NCBI GenBank assembly: GCA_021234155.1
Contig: JAJEKV010000271.1
Coordinates: 312,001-376,000, forward strand
DNA: 64,000 bases
Origin: Isoetes taiwanensis
Taxonomy: Eukaryota; Streptophyta; Lycopodiopsida; Isoetales; Isoetaceae
Direction: 5' to 3'
The position numbers and the translations under genes were made by a program. Under the pieces are notes generated by a model. That model did no database searches and was not told the origin of the DNA. It saw nothing but the letters and a program-made list of their open reading frames with translations. Below, piece by piece: positions 21,649-32,406 of the stretch; the first letter of the stretch is position 1, and every line of letters begins with the position of its first letter.

Positions 21649-24352
21649 CTATCTATACATGTTAACTCAACTGTGGCTCATACTACTTACCCTTCAAACT
21701 CCATAGCCATAATCATATATCCTTAAGAGCTACAGCCATTTCCATTCCGTTTCCACTTCATTGCCCATTCCCATTTCCATAGCCAAAGCTTGAGTCTTCC
21801 ACACCCATACCCTAGCTCTTTGCTTGCTTGCTCCCTTCAATCCTTAAAAGAGGCTTTGTTACTATTGTGAAAATAATTTGTATCTATGTACTTAACCCGT
21901 TTTTGGCCTGGAGATCAGGTGAGTTATCAAGATTTTGAAGCCCTCATATCTATTTCATGCTGAGAGAATTGTTCTTGTTTGTGCCAGTATGAGCTGCATG
22001 CTCTAGTTCCTTTTATGCTTTTGATGAGCTACCTGCTCAAACAATTATGCTATGTTGGCTGCTTGCCTCCACATCTTTATAACCCTGTTAAATTGCGCAT
22101 TTTGCTGTCATCTGCCTCGCGATTTGAGCTCAAGGTGATTTTTTTGCGGCCGTTTCGATTAATTTTGTTTAGCCTGTTCAATCACGTGCAATTTTGAGAA
22201 AAATATGGATGTTCCATGTGCAACTCTGAAGAGAAGATCCCACTTCCTTTTTCTTTGGCATTTGTTGCCCAAGACACCTACAGCAAGACATAGATAAGAG
22301 ACCATGCAAGGCTAGTTATATGTTTTACAAGCACTCCATGTGGTTCAGATATATGTCACACCATACATCCTACTATTCTTCTCATGAAAATAACTGGATG
22401 AGAACAGGTTAGTAACCACTATGTAATACATTTGACCCTTCTACCAAGCTGTTATTCTCCTTGCTTTTGCTACAGGCTTATGGCATATGTTTCTGCAAGT
22501 TGCGTTCTTTTCTTCTTATTTATATACCCCATATCCACATGTGGTGAAATGTTGCCAATTATACATCCTGATTGCAAATTCCTATTTATATATTACTCAA
22601 GTGGCATTATGGTGGTTGCATGCATGATTGCAAAGCATGTCGACAGCATGTCATGCAATTAACAGGCCTTTTTACTTGTTCAACAAGGGCTGAAAAATCA
22701 TAAGATACTTGCCAAGCATCATTTTGCATAAGAATAGCATAATTGATGCTCCAACAGAAGAATAGTACAAATGATGGCATGGATGAATTGTAGCAGTCTA
22801 GTTTTGACTTGATATGACAAGGACATAAATCATAATATACTTGAGGAAGGAATGAACGGTGACGGTGCCACAGCCTGCTTAGTACTGTGACTACTAGGTA
22901 ATGGTTATAGTTAACAGGGCTGATTCAGATCCAGTAATCAAACCATCCTTGCTTTTAAAATGTTTTTTTGAGTTCATCACATGCCAGCCATTGAATAGAT
23001 TTGAGGAGTCAAGTTAGGACAAATAGTGCAGAATAAAGCAGTCTTTTGTGAGGCTTTGAGTATGCTTAAACTATATATTTGCACATTGTTCCCAAGGAAA
23101 AAGGCGAAACGAGGATAATGGATATTCCTTTAGCAAATGTTGCACCACCGTGGACAGGAATATATTGAATTTTCCCATGTTCAAGACACTAGAAGCAATA
23201 GTGGAAGAGTAATGACAGATTTCAATTTCCTTTCAGTTTAATTGATTTAAAAACTTGCAAGTTGCCATCATAATTGATTTAGGAAAAACAACTATTACAT
23301 TAGACACAATGTGGTGGGACCAAAATAATTTAACTTCTAATTGATTCCTTTGGTTTGATTAAGTAAACAAACAATTATCATTAAAATTGCTCAAATCTCG
23401 AGAATCTCTTATTAGATAATATAAGCATAGCAAAAGTGATGCAAACTATTGGAAAATGCTTTGATGGATTTTCTCAACGACAGCTCCAAGTTTATTAACT
23501 CGCAAATTGCAATCAGCCCCTTCCTTTTATGAACTTTAGGAAAAACAACAATTACATTAGTCAGGCGAGCAAATTTATTTATTATTAAAATTGCTCTGAT
23601 TGTCTAATTAATCTTGAGATGGGTTCCCTTGCCTTCTGCTTGTAATTGAGGACTAATTGGTTGAATACTTTATCAAGCTTTTAGTTCATGCCAGTGAATG
23701 GCATATGGAGGAATGTTGATTGTTAGTGTCGTGAGCATCTCATAGACCTATTAGTCTCTAGTGGACATTATGCACAATTCTTCTTCCTCTCCTCCTTTCC
23801 TCTCTCTCCTTTTTGTTGCTAACATGTAGAACCAAATCTTAAAGTTGGAGTAGGTTTATTACATCTTTAATTTTGTTCGAGAAAATTACTTTATTTTGGA
23901 ATTGTTAGTTTTCCGTCCCCTCCTTTTCTTTAATTTCCAACCATTAACTATGGGTGTATACTTAAGCAAATGGCCAACTACATCACCACTTTGTTGTATT
24001 ATCCAATGTACAACACTTTTGAATGCAAGTACAACACTTTCGAAGCCATGGATGTTATTAATGTTACTGTACATCTATAGCATAAAGCGATACGTTTAGT
24101 TGTCAGGAGAGCCATGTTACCAAAGCCAACAACTCAGAGATTACAAAGATCCAGGACCACTACGAGCTATGGAACATGCCAAGTGAGGGATTTGAAGGGA
24201 TTGAACCCCTCGGCTATCAGAGCCTAACCAAAATGCCAACTCGCTTTTTTAAACACCAAACAAGAATCACTCAAGTATAATTATGTCTCCTTGATAATCT
24301 TACCTACTGCCGCCTTCTTTTCCACTTCTGTAGGTGACATGCACTAGAATAA
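21649..24352. other. 3' flank of the F-box gene and intergenic DNA
   Basis: Contains the F-box 3' UTR; an AATAA-like word near 21870 is a possible poly(A) signal. Then comes AT-rich DNA without a recognised gene. A stop-free plus-strand stretch of about 58 codons at 24106-24280 reads like protein but matches nothing I know. Confidence 0.5.
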
Positions 24353-25840
24353 TGTGACGTCCCCTACTCATATACGGTGCACTCACCGTATACAAACAGG
24401 AGTTCATCCCCCATACCAGCTCCATGCTGATAGAAGGCCCTCCACGTATCACTGCAACCTTGACGAGTTCCAGTGGGAAGAATGAAGGGGTCATTTTACC
24501 CTGTCTCCCTCAGGGCCTACCTAGCTGCGGAAGCGTAACATACATGTAAGTATACATACATCAACATCACATGACCATCACGAAGGATGGCTCACCACAT
24601 ATCTGCATAGACAGAGATCAGTACACCACATATGGAGGTCCTACCCAAGGCTCAGACTCAAGGGGGATGACTGACGGCTTGGGCCTCCAGGAGTCATTGC
24701 AGACAGAATTCATGGCAAATGGATTTGGCTGGCATAAGAACATGGCTTAGGGTAGTCCGCTCCATCCGCCCCTCCTGTGCACACTTTGCAGAGTAGGTTG
24801 AAAAGTCTTGGGACCTGACTGTAGCCCGTCGGATGCATAGCCAGAGGGGCTACTCCTGGGTTGCATCTCCCCAGTTCCGATGGGGCAGGTAGGGATTGCT
24901 CCCACCAGGTTGGCATGCTGACTCAAGGTGACTAGAGGGCCACTGCCCGTACTCGACTGAACTCCATGGAAGGTGTACACCACCCCAAGAGTGTCAAACC
25001 CATGCAAAGCCCACACGCAGTGGCAAAGCATTAGGTCTAGTGCATGGTAGTCCCCGATAGGCTTTACTACCAGAGGGACGTGATCATGAGCCAGGACATG
25101 AACCTCCTTGTAAGCCAGTCTGGCCCCTCCACCCACAACCAGGTGTGGCTCTTGTATACAGGCCAACTTTAATAGTGCATTAAAGAGGACTAGCTAGGAG
25201 CATCAAACTACTAGGCTTTTAAGGCCTCTACCCCTACATATCATAGAAGAACTAAAGAATAAGATTTAATCTAAATCATAGAAGTTAGGTTCTTTAGTTA
25301 TGGCTTGATACCTAGAGGTCTAGATGGCTGCTATGGGCAAATTAATAGGCTAAACCTACTTATTCTATGCCTGGAAGGCGGATTAGACTATTGAATTGGC
25401 AAAATACCTGATTCCTGGCTTGCTCCTTCTGCTCTGAATGTGTCCATGCTGTGGAACTGCTTGAGGATGAAGTCAGAAAGGAAAGCTGATGAGCTAGGCT
25501 GCTCAGACAGACTTCGGGAGTTGAGATTGGCTCTTGGAGCAAGCGAAACGGAGCTCTAGAAGGCTGTGGATGGAAGTGGAAAGTCAGGGTTTGGATACCT
25601 TATATATATGCTATAAGTTAGGGCTAGGGTTTCCATCAACCCTTGAGATGCCCACTTATTACTTAAGTGGGTTAAAGTTCACACATGAATAAATGTGCAC
25701 ACACTTGCAAGTTGCCCCCTAGGGTGCTACTTGCTTAGCTACACATCGGCGCATTACCGTCAATCGGGGATGGCGGTATGCGGCGATTGACAAAGACAAG
25801 ATATCCCCGGGACCGTATCATCGTCTTTGGAACGATCACA
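24353..25840 (-). repeat. 3' LTR of element 2 (1488 bp)
   Basis: Begins TGTGATCG and ends ACGTCACA on the minus strand. It is collinear with the LTRs of element 1 but ~190 bp shorter and clearly more diverged, including inside the near-end hairpin block. The right boundary follows a purine tract. It is the only LTR of element 2 left in the window. Confidence 0.9.
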
Positions 25841-26090
25841 TTCTCCCCACCTTGAAATGATGTTGTCTGCAGCATCGTGGGTCTCCCCACCTTGGGATCT
25901 TCTTGTCCTGCAACCAACTTGATGCATACAATTTATTATTATTATACTTACACAATTATTAGAATTACCCTATGGTAATATTTTTAAAACATTACTACGA
26001 CATTACATTATCCCAATAACTTATCATTCATAACTTTATTAAAGCAAGGTACTTACTAGTCTCACTTAATACAACATTTAAGTTTATCAA
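25841..26090 (-). other. Element 2 3' untranslated end with duplicated polypurine tract
   Basis: On the minus strand it holds two polypurine tracts of the form AAGGTGGGGAGA. The second touches the LTR at 25841, and a short inverted repeat lies between them. The same arrangement stands before the 3' LTR of element 1 (41472-41526). The last five bases, ATCAA (26086-26090), are the left copy of the target duplication made by element 1. Confidence 0.85.
26086..26090 (+). repeat. Target-site duplication of element 1, left copy (ATCAA)
   Basis: ATCAA directly before TGTGACG of the 5' LTR. The matching copy is at 43203-43207. A 5-bp duplication is normal for Ty3/gypsy integrase. Confidence 0.9.
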
Positions 26091-27770
26091 TGTGACGTTC
26101 AAAGCGAAGATCACGGTCCCGGGGCATTATAATCGCATTGCCAAATCGCCACGCGTACACGCCACTCCGACCGACGTGTACGCCGACGTGTAGCCAAGTA
26201 GGTAGCCCTAGGGGGCAACTTGCTAAGAATGTGCATTAGTATTAATGTGCACATTTTCCAATGTACACATTAATGTGGGCACACATTCCAATGTGGCCAC
26301 TTGATGCCAAGTGGGCCATACCCAAGTGTGCAATTAATGTGCACATTTACCAATGTACACATTAATGTGGGCACACATTTCCATGTGGGCACATTTGACC
26401 ACCTAGCCATTAAAGGCAAGTGGGCCCATTCCCAATTATCCCACATGCCTAAAGGGGATAATTGGAAACCCTAGCCACCCCCATGTCTATTTAAGGAGGG
26501 AAACCCTAACCTACCCATTTTTCGTTTCTAAGGTTTTAGGGCTCTGTTTTGGCTGCCTCAAGAGCCAAAACCGCCTCCCAGACTCTGGCTGGGAGAATTG
26601 CACCATTAGTTTCCCTTGATTCGAACGTTTCAGCAGGATGGTCGAGCTCAGGTCAGGAGGAGCCACTCAAGGATCAGGTATTTAGGCAATTTAATAGCTT
26701 AAACCATCTTTTAGTCATTGAATCAGTAGGTTTAGCCTACTAAATTGCCCATAGCAGCCCTCTAGATCTCTAGATACCAGACTCTAACTAAAGAACATAA
26801 CTCTATGATATAGATTAGATCTTGTTCTTTAGTTCTCTCATGATGTATGTGGATGATGTATCTCTATGAACTCCTTGTATTGGGAAGGGGGGTAGAGACT
26901 TAAAGCTTGGTAGTAGATGCTCCTAGATTAGCCTCTCTAAGCACACTATAGATTCGGCCTGTGCACAAGAACCACACCTGGTTGTGGGTGAAGGGGCAGT
27001 AATGGCTAAGAAGAAGGTTCATGTTTCGACTCTTGAAGCGATCCCTCCGGTGTGTAAGGCCTACCCGGGGATCATTGTGACTAGGTCTAATGGCTTACCA
27101 CCGAGTGTGGGTAGGGCATGGACTCGACACTCGTGAAGTGGTGTACACTTTCCAGTGGGTTCAGTCGAATACGGGCAGTGGCCCTCTAGTCACCTTGAGT
27201 CAGCATGCAGATCTCTGGAGGGAGTGATTCCCTCCTGCCCCATCGGAACTGGGAGGATGAGACCCGGGAATAGCCCCTTTGGCTATGCATCCCGTGAACT
27301 CTGACAAAGTCCCAACACTTTTCAGCCTACTCCGCAAAGTGTGCGCGGGAGGGGCGGATGGAGTGGACAACCCTATGCCATGTTCATATGCCCGACCCAA
27401 ATCCATTGCCATGAATTGCATGCGCAATGAACTCACGGAGACCAAAGCCGTCGATCACCCCCTTGAGTCTAAGCCTTGGGTAGGACTTCCCATATGTATT
27501 GTGCTCACCTTTGTCTATGCAGATGTGATGGACCACCCTTCGAGGTGGATATGTGCTTATGCTATATACTGACATGTATGTTTACGCTTCCGCAGCTAGG
27601 TAGGCCCTGAGGGAGATGGGGTAAAATGACCCCTTCACTCTTCCCACTGGAACCCATCACGGTTGCAGTGCCATGTGGAGGGCCCCCAGATCGCAACGGA
27701 GGCTGGTATGGGGATGAACTCCTGTTTGTATACGGTGAGTGCACCGTATCACGAGGAGGGGACGTCCACA
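26091..27770 (+). repeat. 5' LTR of element 1 (1680 bp)
   Basis: Starts TGTGACGT and ends ACGTCCACA, with the next base opening the primer site. A TATTTAA box at 26488-26494 is the likely promoter. The U3-like part has two ~48-bp direct repeats (26241-26290 and 26333-26381), each with the palindrome AATGTGCACATT. Near the 3' end lies an 8-bp-stem hairpin (27730-27749). The open frame at 26549-26743 lacks an ATG and is mirrored in the other LTR. Confidence 0.95.
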
Positions 27771-27771
27771 G

Positions 27772-27783
27772 TGGTATCAGAGC
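27772..27783 (+). other. Primer binding site (tRNA-Met initiator)
   Basis: TGGTATCAGAGC, one base after the LTR. This is the standard complement to the 3' end of initiator tRNA-Met used by many plant LTR retrotransposons. Confidence 0.95.
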
Positions 27784-27985
27784 AATGTTCTTGGTGACCA
27801 AGATCAAAGCACTGACCATACTCCCAGTAGTACTAACTTGATAGGATCCTTAAACCTCGAGAAGTGGGAAAATTTTTTTCTCTTTTGTAGTAGATGCTAA
27901 GCTAGTAACGGTTAGAAGTGACTGAAAACATAATGAAAACATAAAAAGACTGAAATTGGTGAGCCAACTTTCTGAAAGTAGGGTG

Positions 27986-28436
27986 GTCTCACACGTCGCG
28001 CCAGGACAGGAAATGAGATTTTCATTTTCGGGCTGGGCGCAACGTGTGAGACATGCAGCTTAAACACGCCAAAAAGTCATAAATTACAGAAAATTAACTT
28101 GATAATTCTAATTTTGAGCTAAGAATTAATAGAATTGTCATGATATATGCTTAGAAGGTATAAAAATTTAGTAGTGGGTCCCCCCATGTCTCACCACACG
28201 CCGGAGGACGGGGAAATGACTTTTTCATTCGGGCGGGAAATAACGTGTGAGACCTTGATTAATTAGGTGTTTTAGATGTTTTAGGCCCCCAGAAAGGTAG
28301 TTGAAGTTTGACCTAAAATCGACCCCTATAAATAGACCTAGACCCCCCTCATTTTCGCGTACCCTGCTTAGAAAATCCGCTCTCTTTTGCCAAGGCGATC
28401 TTCTGGCGCATAGCTCGGATCGGCGAACCGTCAAGC
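27986..28436 (+). promoter_or_regulatory. Promoter-like module A (paired hairpins + TATA) before the H3-like gene
   Basis: Hairpin H1 (27986-28052) has 11-bp perfect arms GTCTCACACGT/ACGTGTGAGAC, a GCGCC/GGCGC inner stem, and an AAATGA/TCATTT stem near the loop. Hairpin H2 (28188-28253) is a diverged copy. TATAAATAG at 28327-28335 lies 110 bp before the ATG at 28437. It is followed by words (CTCATTT, ACCCTGC, AGGCGATCTTC) that recur at the same place in module B. This implies the gene has its own promoter inside the retrotransposon. Function is inferred. Confidence 0.65.
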
Positions 28437-29673
28437 ATGGCCCGCACAAAACATACAGTTAGGAAGCCCCGCCGTCGCGGATCGCCCAGCGCCAGCGACC
28501 CCGGCCTCATCCAGACCATACTCCGAGAACACCTTTTTCGACAAGGCGAGTCTTCTTCCAGCGAGGAGGAGGGATCGGACCAGAGCGACCAAACAGAGAT
28601 CATAGAGGAGGAGCAGCCAGACATTATGGAGCAAATTCTCAGGAGATCACAGGAGGAGAGAGGAAAAGTGTGGAGCCCGAACAGATAGGGCACCCGGCCG
28701 AGGAGCAACTCGAGGCTTGGGCCCGCCTCCGCAGGAGGAGGAGGAGAGAGGCAGCCGACACCTCGCTTAGCTTAGCCTCGCCGAAGAAGGTGACTCGCGC
28801 CTCACCGCAGGGTATGAAGACAAGGAGAGCCACGGAGCGCAGGACTAAGAACCGGAAGACGATCCAACCATAGTCGGGCGGGTCAAGAAGAGGAAGGCCA
28901 AGGGCATTAAGGGCTGCGTAAGAGTCGCCAAGGTTGGTAAGTTTACGGAGGGGCCCGGCCATCAATGAGCCAGCCAGTGAACAGTACCCCTTCGACCGAT
29001 GACTCCGGGGCGATGATTACGCCCCCCAACACGTAGGGGCGAAGTTCTTCAAACCCCCGCCGTGGAGAAGGAAGTACCGGCGGGTGGTACCGATGGCGGC
29101 AAACTGGACATACCGCGAAAGCCCCACCTTTCGGCGTGGGATAGGGTTAAAGCCCCGCCGCCACAACGGGAGGCATACGTGATAGACCCGGTCAAGGTCT
29201 ATCAGAAGAGGATTAAGGAGCACAACGCCTACATGGCGAAGTGGGAGGCATACAATGCCTATTACCAACAGCACAGGGTACGGACAATTGAAGGCGGACA
29301 CCCGACGAGGAGTCAGACCCTGAAGCCGCCACCACCAAAGCCCAAGCCTCCCAGAGCACCAGGGAAGAAGCGGACCAACAGGAAAAAGTTGGAGGACAGA
29401 GCCCTCAAGGAGATCCGGCACTTTCAGAAGAGTTACGGACTCTTGATCCCCCGGGCACCGTTTCAACGCTTGGTCCGTGAAGTAATCCAGGAGTACAACA
29501 CGGACATGCGCGTGACCGATGAAATCTTTGTTATTTGCTACGGGGGAGGGCGAGAGGCAAAAATAGTGCAACATTTTGAAGATTCGACGGCCGCATAAAG
29601 ACACGCGAAGAGGGTCACCCTCATGAGGCAGGATATGTATCTTGCCGGGCATATCAAGGGAGAACGCCCTTGA
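28437..29673 (+). pseudogene. CENH3-like histone H3 gene captured by the retrotransposon
   Basis: The start reads MARTKHTVRKPRRRGSPS, the H3/CENH3 N-terminus. A very long tail follows (~320 residues against ~60-90 in plant CENH3): an acidic Ser/Glu block at 28550-28620, an Arg-rich block near 28725-28760 and a Lys/Pro-rich block at 29320-29400. Then comes the histone fold: ALKEIRHFQK (29401-29430), LLIPRAPFQRLVREV (29440-29484), IVQHFED near 29565, HAKRVTLM (29602-29625) and a GERP end. HFQK and LLIP.APF are CENH3-type rather than canonical H3. Loop 1 looks one residue longer than in H3, as in CENH3. Lesions: frame changes near 28660 and between 28870 and 29062, and an in-frame TAA at 29596-29598 with the homology continuing beyond. 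No intron is evident, so cDNA capture is likely. Canonical H3 ancestry is the less likely alternative. Confidence 0.8.
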
Positions 29674-29816
29674 GATTTTGTAAATAACAGAAAAGTTTTG
29701 TTAATATAAAGAATTTTGTGGATAAATAGTGTTTAATCTAGCCTAATTAAGTTAAGTTATAGAATTCTAGCTTTTGTTTTGATAAAATTGGAGTTTTTGA
29801 GCAAAATTGAGACGAT
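29674..29816. other. Spacer after the H3-like gene
   Basis: AT-rich spacer directly downstream of the histone stop codon. It could act as a 3' UTR; AATAT and AATAAT-like words are present. No coding content. Confidence 0.4.
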
Positions 29817-30388
29817 GTCTCACACGTCACGCCAGGACAGAAAATGAGATTTTCATTTTGGGCCGGTATAACGTGAGACCATGTAAAAATGCCCAAAACA
29901 GCTCCAAATCGACCAAATAAGAGGTCAATTCTGCCTAACTCGACGAGTTTAGTAGGATTACTGCCTTGGATCAGCCAAATTGATCAAGTTTAGCCCATTT
30001 AGAGCCCATGTCTCACACGTCGCGCCAGGACAGAAAATGAACTTTTCATTATCGGTCTGGGCGCAACGTGAGAGACCTCTCCGTACTTTCATCACCATGC
30101 CACATTCAAATGATCTCCAATTTGTTGCAATAGGTTCATTAGACCATCCTAGCATGCTCAAAGCCTAGAAGTAGTCTTCAAACTTGCAATTGCACCCTTT
30201 AAGAGATCAGAATCACCCAATTTCAGTAAATTCTAGGTCATCCAAAAATTAGGGTTTTCCCCTTTTCTATAAATAGGTCCTCCAATTCTCATTTAGCACC
30301 CTGCAAGTTTGCTCTCCACTGCTTAGGCGATCTTCCAGCTTCTGAGGCGCTTCTGCATCCGTTTGATACTCTCTTCTTCGCTAGATCA
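29817..30388 (+). promoter_or_regulatory. Promoter-like module B (paired hairpins + TATA) before the second extra ORF
   Basis: Same build as module A. Hairpin H3 is at 29817-29879 and H4 at 30010-30076, both starting GTCTCACACGT and ending in a near-complementary ACGTGAGA word. Their spacing is 193 bp, against 202 in module A. TATAAATAG at 30268-30276 lies 121 bp before the ATG at 30389. The post-TATA words CTCATTT, ACCCTGC and AGGCGATCTTC are shared with module A. The two modules are paralogous duplicates. Confidence 0.65.
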
Positions 30389-31892
30389 ATGGCCACTGCT
30401 GACTTCAGGCGATGGTACAGCGCCAGTGCCCATGCTGCCGAGGCGGATGTCAACGACATCTTCCAAGTCTTTGGGAAAGAAATTGATATCCAGGCCACGC
30501 TAAATGCAACCCCAGCATATAGGCAAGTGTTAGCAGAGTTTCAAGCTAGGGTAGGACCCTCCCTTGTTCAGGTTCCCCCTTGCATAGGCTATTTTGTTCC
30601 CCGCCCATCCCTTCAAGCAGCCTTGGGTGATGTCCCCAACATCGCCAAGTACTTAACTAACAAGGCGCAGAGACTACCCGACTACATGGTCCTGACAGCT
30701 AACAGGACCAAGTATTTCTCCTACACCGCCGTCTTAGCCATCTTCCTATCCCTCCGATGGAGGTGGACCCCATCGGAGGGATAGGAGAAGAGCAGATGCT
30801 TTTTGCAAAGATCGGCAAAGAGCGGGAAGGAAGGGAAGAAGAAGAGAGTGGACGACGAGGAGTACACCGAGCTCGACTCGGGACGAAGAACGGCCAAGCC
30901 GAGGAGGGCTGGCCAACATGGAGCCGGAGCCAGCAGGACCCTTAGAGTTGCGCCCCACTTGGGCTAGGCATCACAAGCCTAGCCCATATCATCATCGGCG
31001 GAGAGGAGTATCTACTCCTGGCGACATCCAGAACTCTTAGGAATGCGAGAGAGAGGGAGCTCGAGACTCGAATTTAACCGCTCCACCAACTATGGCAAAG
31101 AACAGAAATGGACGACTTCATCGTCGGGGAGCCTCGGACTTCCGCTTCAGCATGCGAAGCCAGACACCTGGCTACGTGGGGAGTCGACTTAGACATCTAG
31201 GCCTACTGGCAAAGATCGGGCAAATGATGGAGGAGCAAGAGCGCCAACGGAGGAGAAGTTCCTCGCCCTCCGTGAACAGATGGGGATTCGTGGGAAGACC
31301 ACGAGCATTTTAATGCCGAGGCCTTCACACCACCTCCATCAAGGGAGCGAGGGAATCGACCTCAAAGGGCAGTCGACTCCACAATTGAAGACCACGGAGC
31401 TCACCGAGATAGAGGTCGCCGAATCTTTAGGCGGCATAGAGCAGGAGGCCAAACAAGTGGAGAATCATCGCGATGCACAGCAGACAGATCCCCAGAGGTA
31501 CTACACCGCCACCGCCGCTAGATGGGAGGGTAGCGATGATACACCGCAAGTTCAGCCCCGAGAGGTGAAGAAGGAGTGTTCATGCTGATTGCACTCTCGG
31601 GCCCGGGCATGCTCGAATAGCGGCAAACGCGTCGACTATCTTTGTCCCTAGTCAAGAGAGCAATGGCACTTGACCTCTTCGACTTCGCCATACCCCATCG
31701 ACGGCAAAGCGAGATTGGCGGTGACCGCTGCCCTTACAAAATTTAAGCGGGGTGGGAAGAGCTGGCGAGAGCCTTGCGTATGCTCGCTCGTCGCCAAAGC
31801 GTCATCAGGAACTTGGGTCATTCGGTAGGAACGGCCCAAGTTAAGAAGTTCCTTGAGGACAACCCGTCTTACCGGCGATTTCAAGATTAGTT
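30389..31892 (+). pseudogene. Unrecognised extra ORF of the chromovirus family
   Basis: The ATG opens a clean 131-codon frame starting MATADFRRWYSASAHAAEAD. It then passes through frame changes into a Lys/Arg-rich segment (30800-30950). A block EEYLLLATSRTL (about 30993-31030) and PLHQLWQ....DDFI follow, then MGIRGKTTSILM near 31280, and a tail ending ..NPSYRRFQD at 31888. The middle and C-terminal blocks recur in element 2 (EYLLLSD, LLHLLWQQPDLDEFI, MGIRGKTTSILM at 48749-49197), so this is a family gene and not local noise. I do not recognise the protein. It lies between the histone-like gene and gag. Confidence 0.6.
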
Positions 31893-32406
31893 AGACTCTT
31901 GATCCCGGAGACTTTTTGTACTAAAATATTATATAATATAAATATGATTTCTGTTGCACTTCAAATGTTGTGTGATGTATTTTGTGTCCCCAACTATACC
32001 AACAACATAAATAAGTCAAGAGAACAAGTAAACTAACCACATAGCCATGAACTGCTTGTGTATGCAGCTAGAGGCCTAGGCTCAGGGGAACGACAACGCC
32101 GAGACCATGTGGAAGAACAGAGTCCGCCCCAGGCCACCTCCGCAAGGAACCTGTTTGAGGAATTTGGACCAATGACCCCAGAAGAGGAAATATCCCGGAT
32201 GAGGACGGACCTTGAGCAAGATAAAGGCTTTGCTAGCCGCTGCAAAGCGAGTGAGCGGGTTCGGTGGCAACGGTCAAGTGCCGCAAGCATCAACTCGAAA
32301 AGCGAGGAAGGGACAAGAAGAGGAGCAGGAGGCGAGAGGTCCCCGGCTCGGACTCCTCCGACTCAAGCTCGATTCGAGACTCAGGCTCGGGGAAGAGGAA
32401 GAGCAA

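Noticed and set aside
24180-24250. tRNA-like words (GGGATTGAACCCC) on the minus strand
   Set aside because: No acceptor or anticodon stems can be formed and the A box is missing. The stretch is also open as protein on the plus strand.
26549-26743. A 64-codon frame in the 5' LTR, repeated at 41977-42171 and partly readable in the LTR of element 2
   Set aside because: It has no ATG, and its recurrence follows from LTR duplication. Similarity in element 2 (..QVF.QFNSL..) is intriguing but sits across a possible splice donor (CAG/GTATTT), so non-coding leader sequence is the simpler reading.
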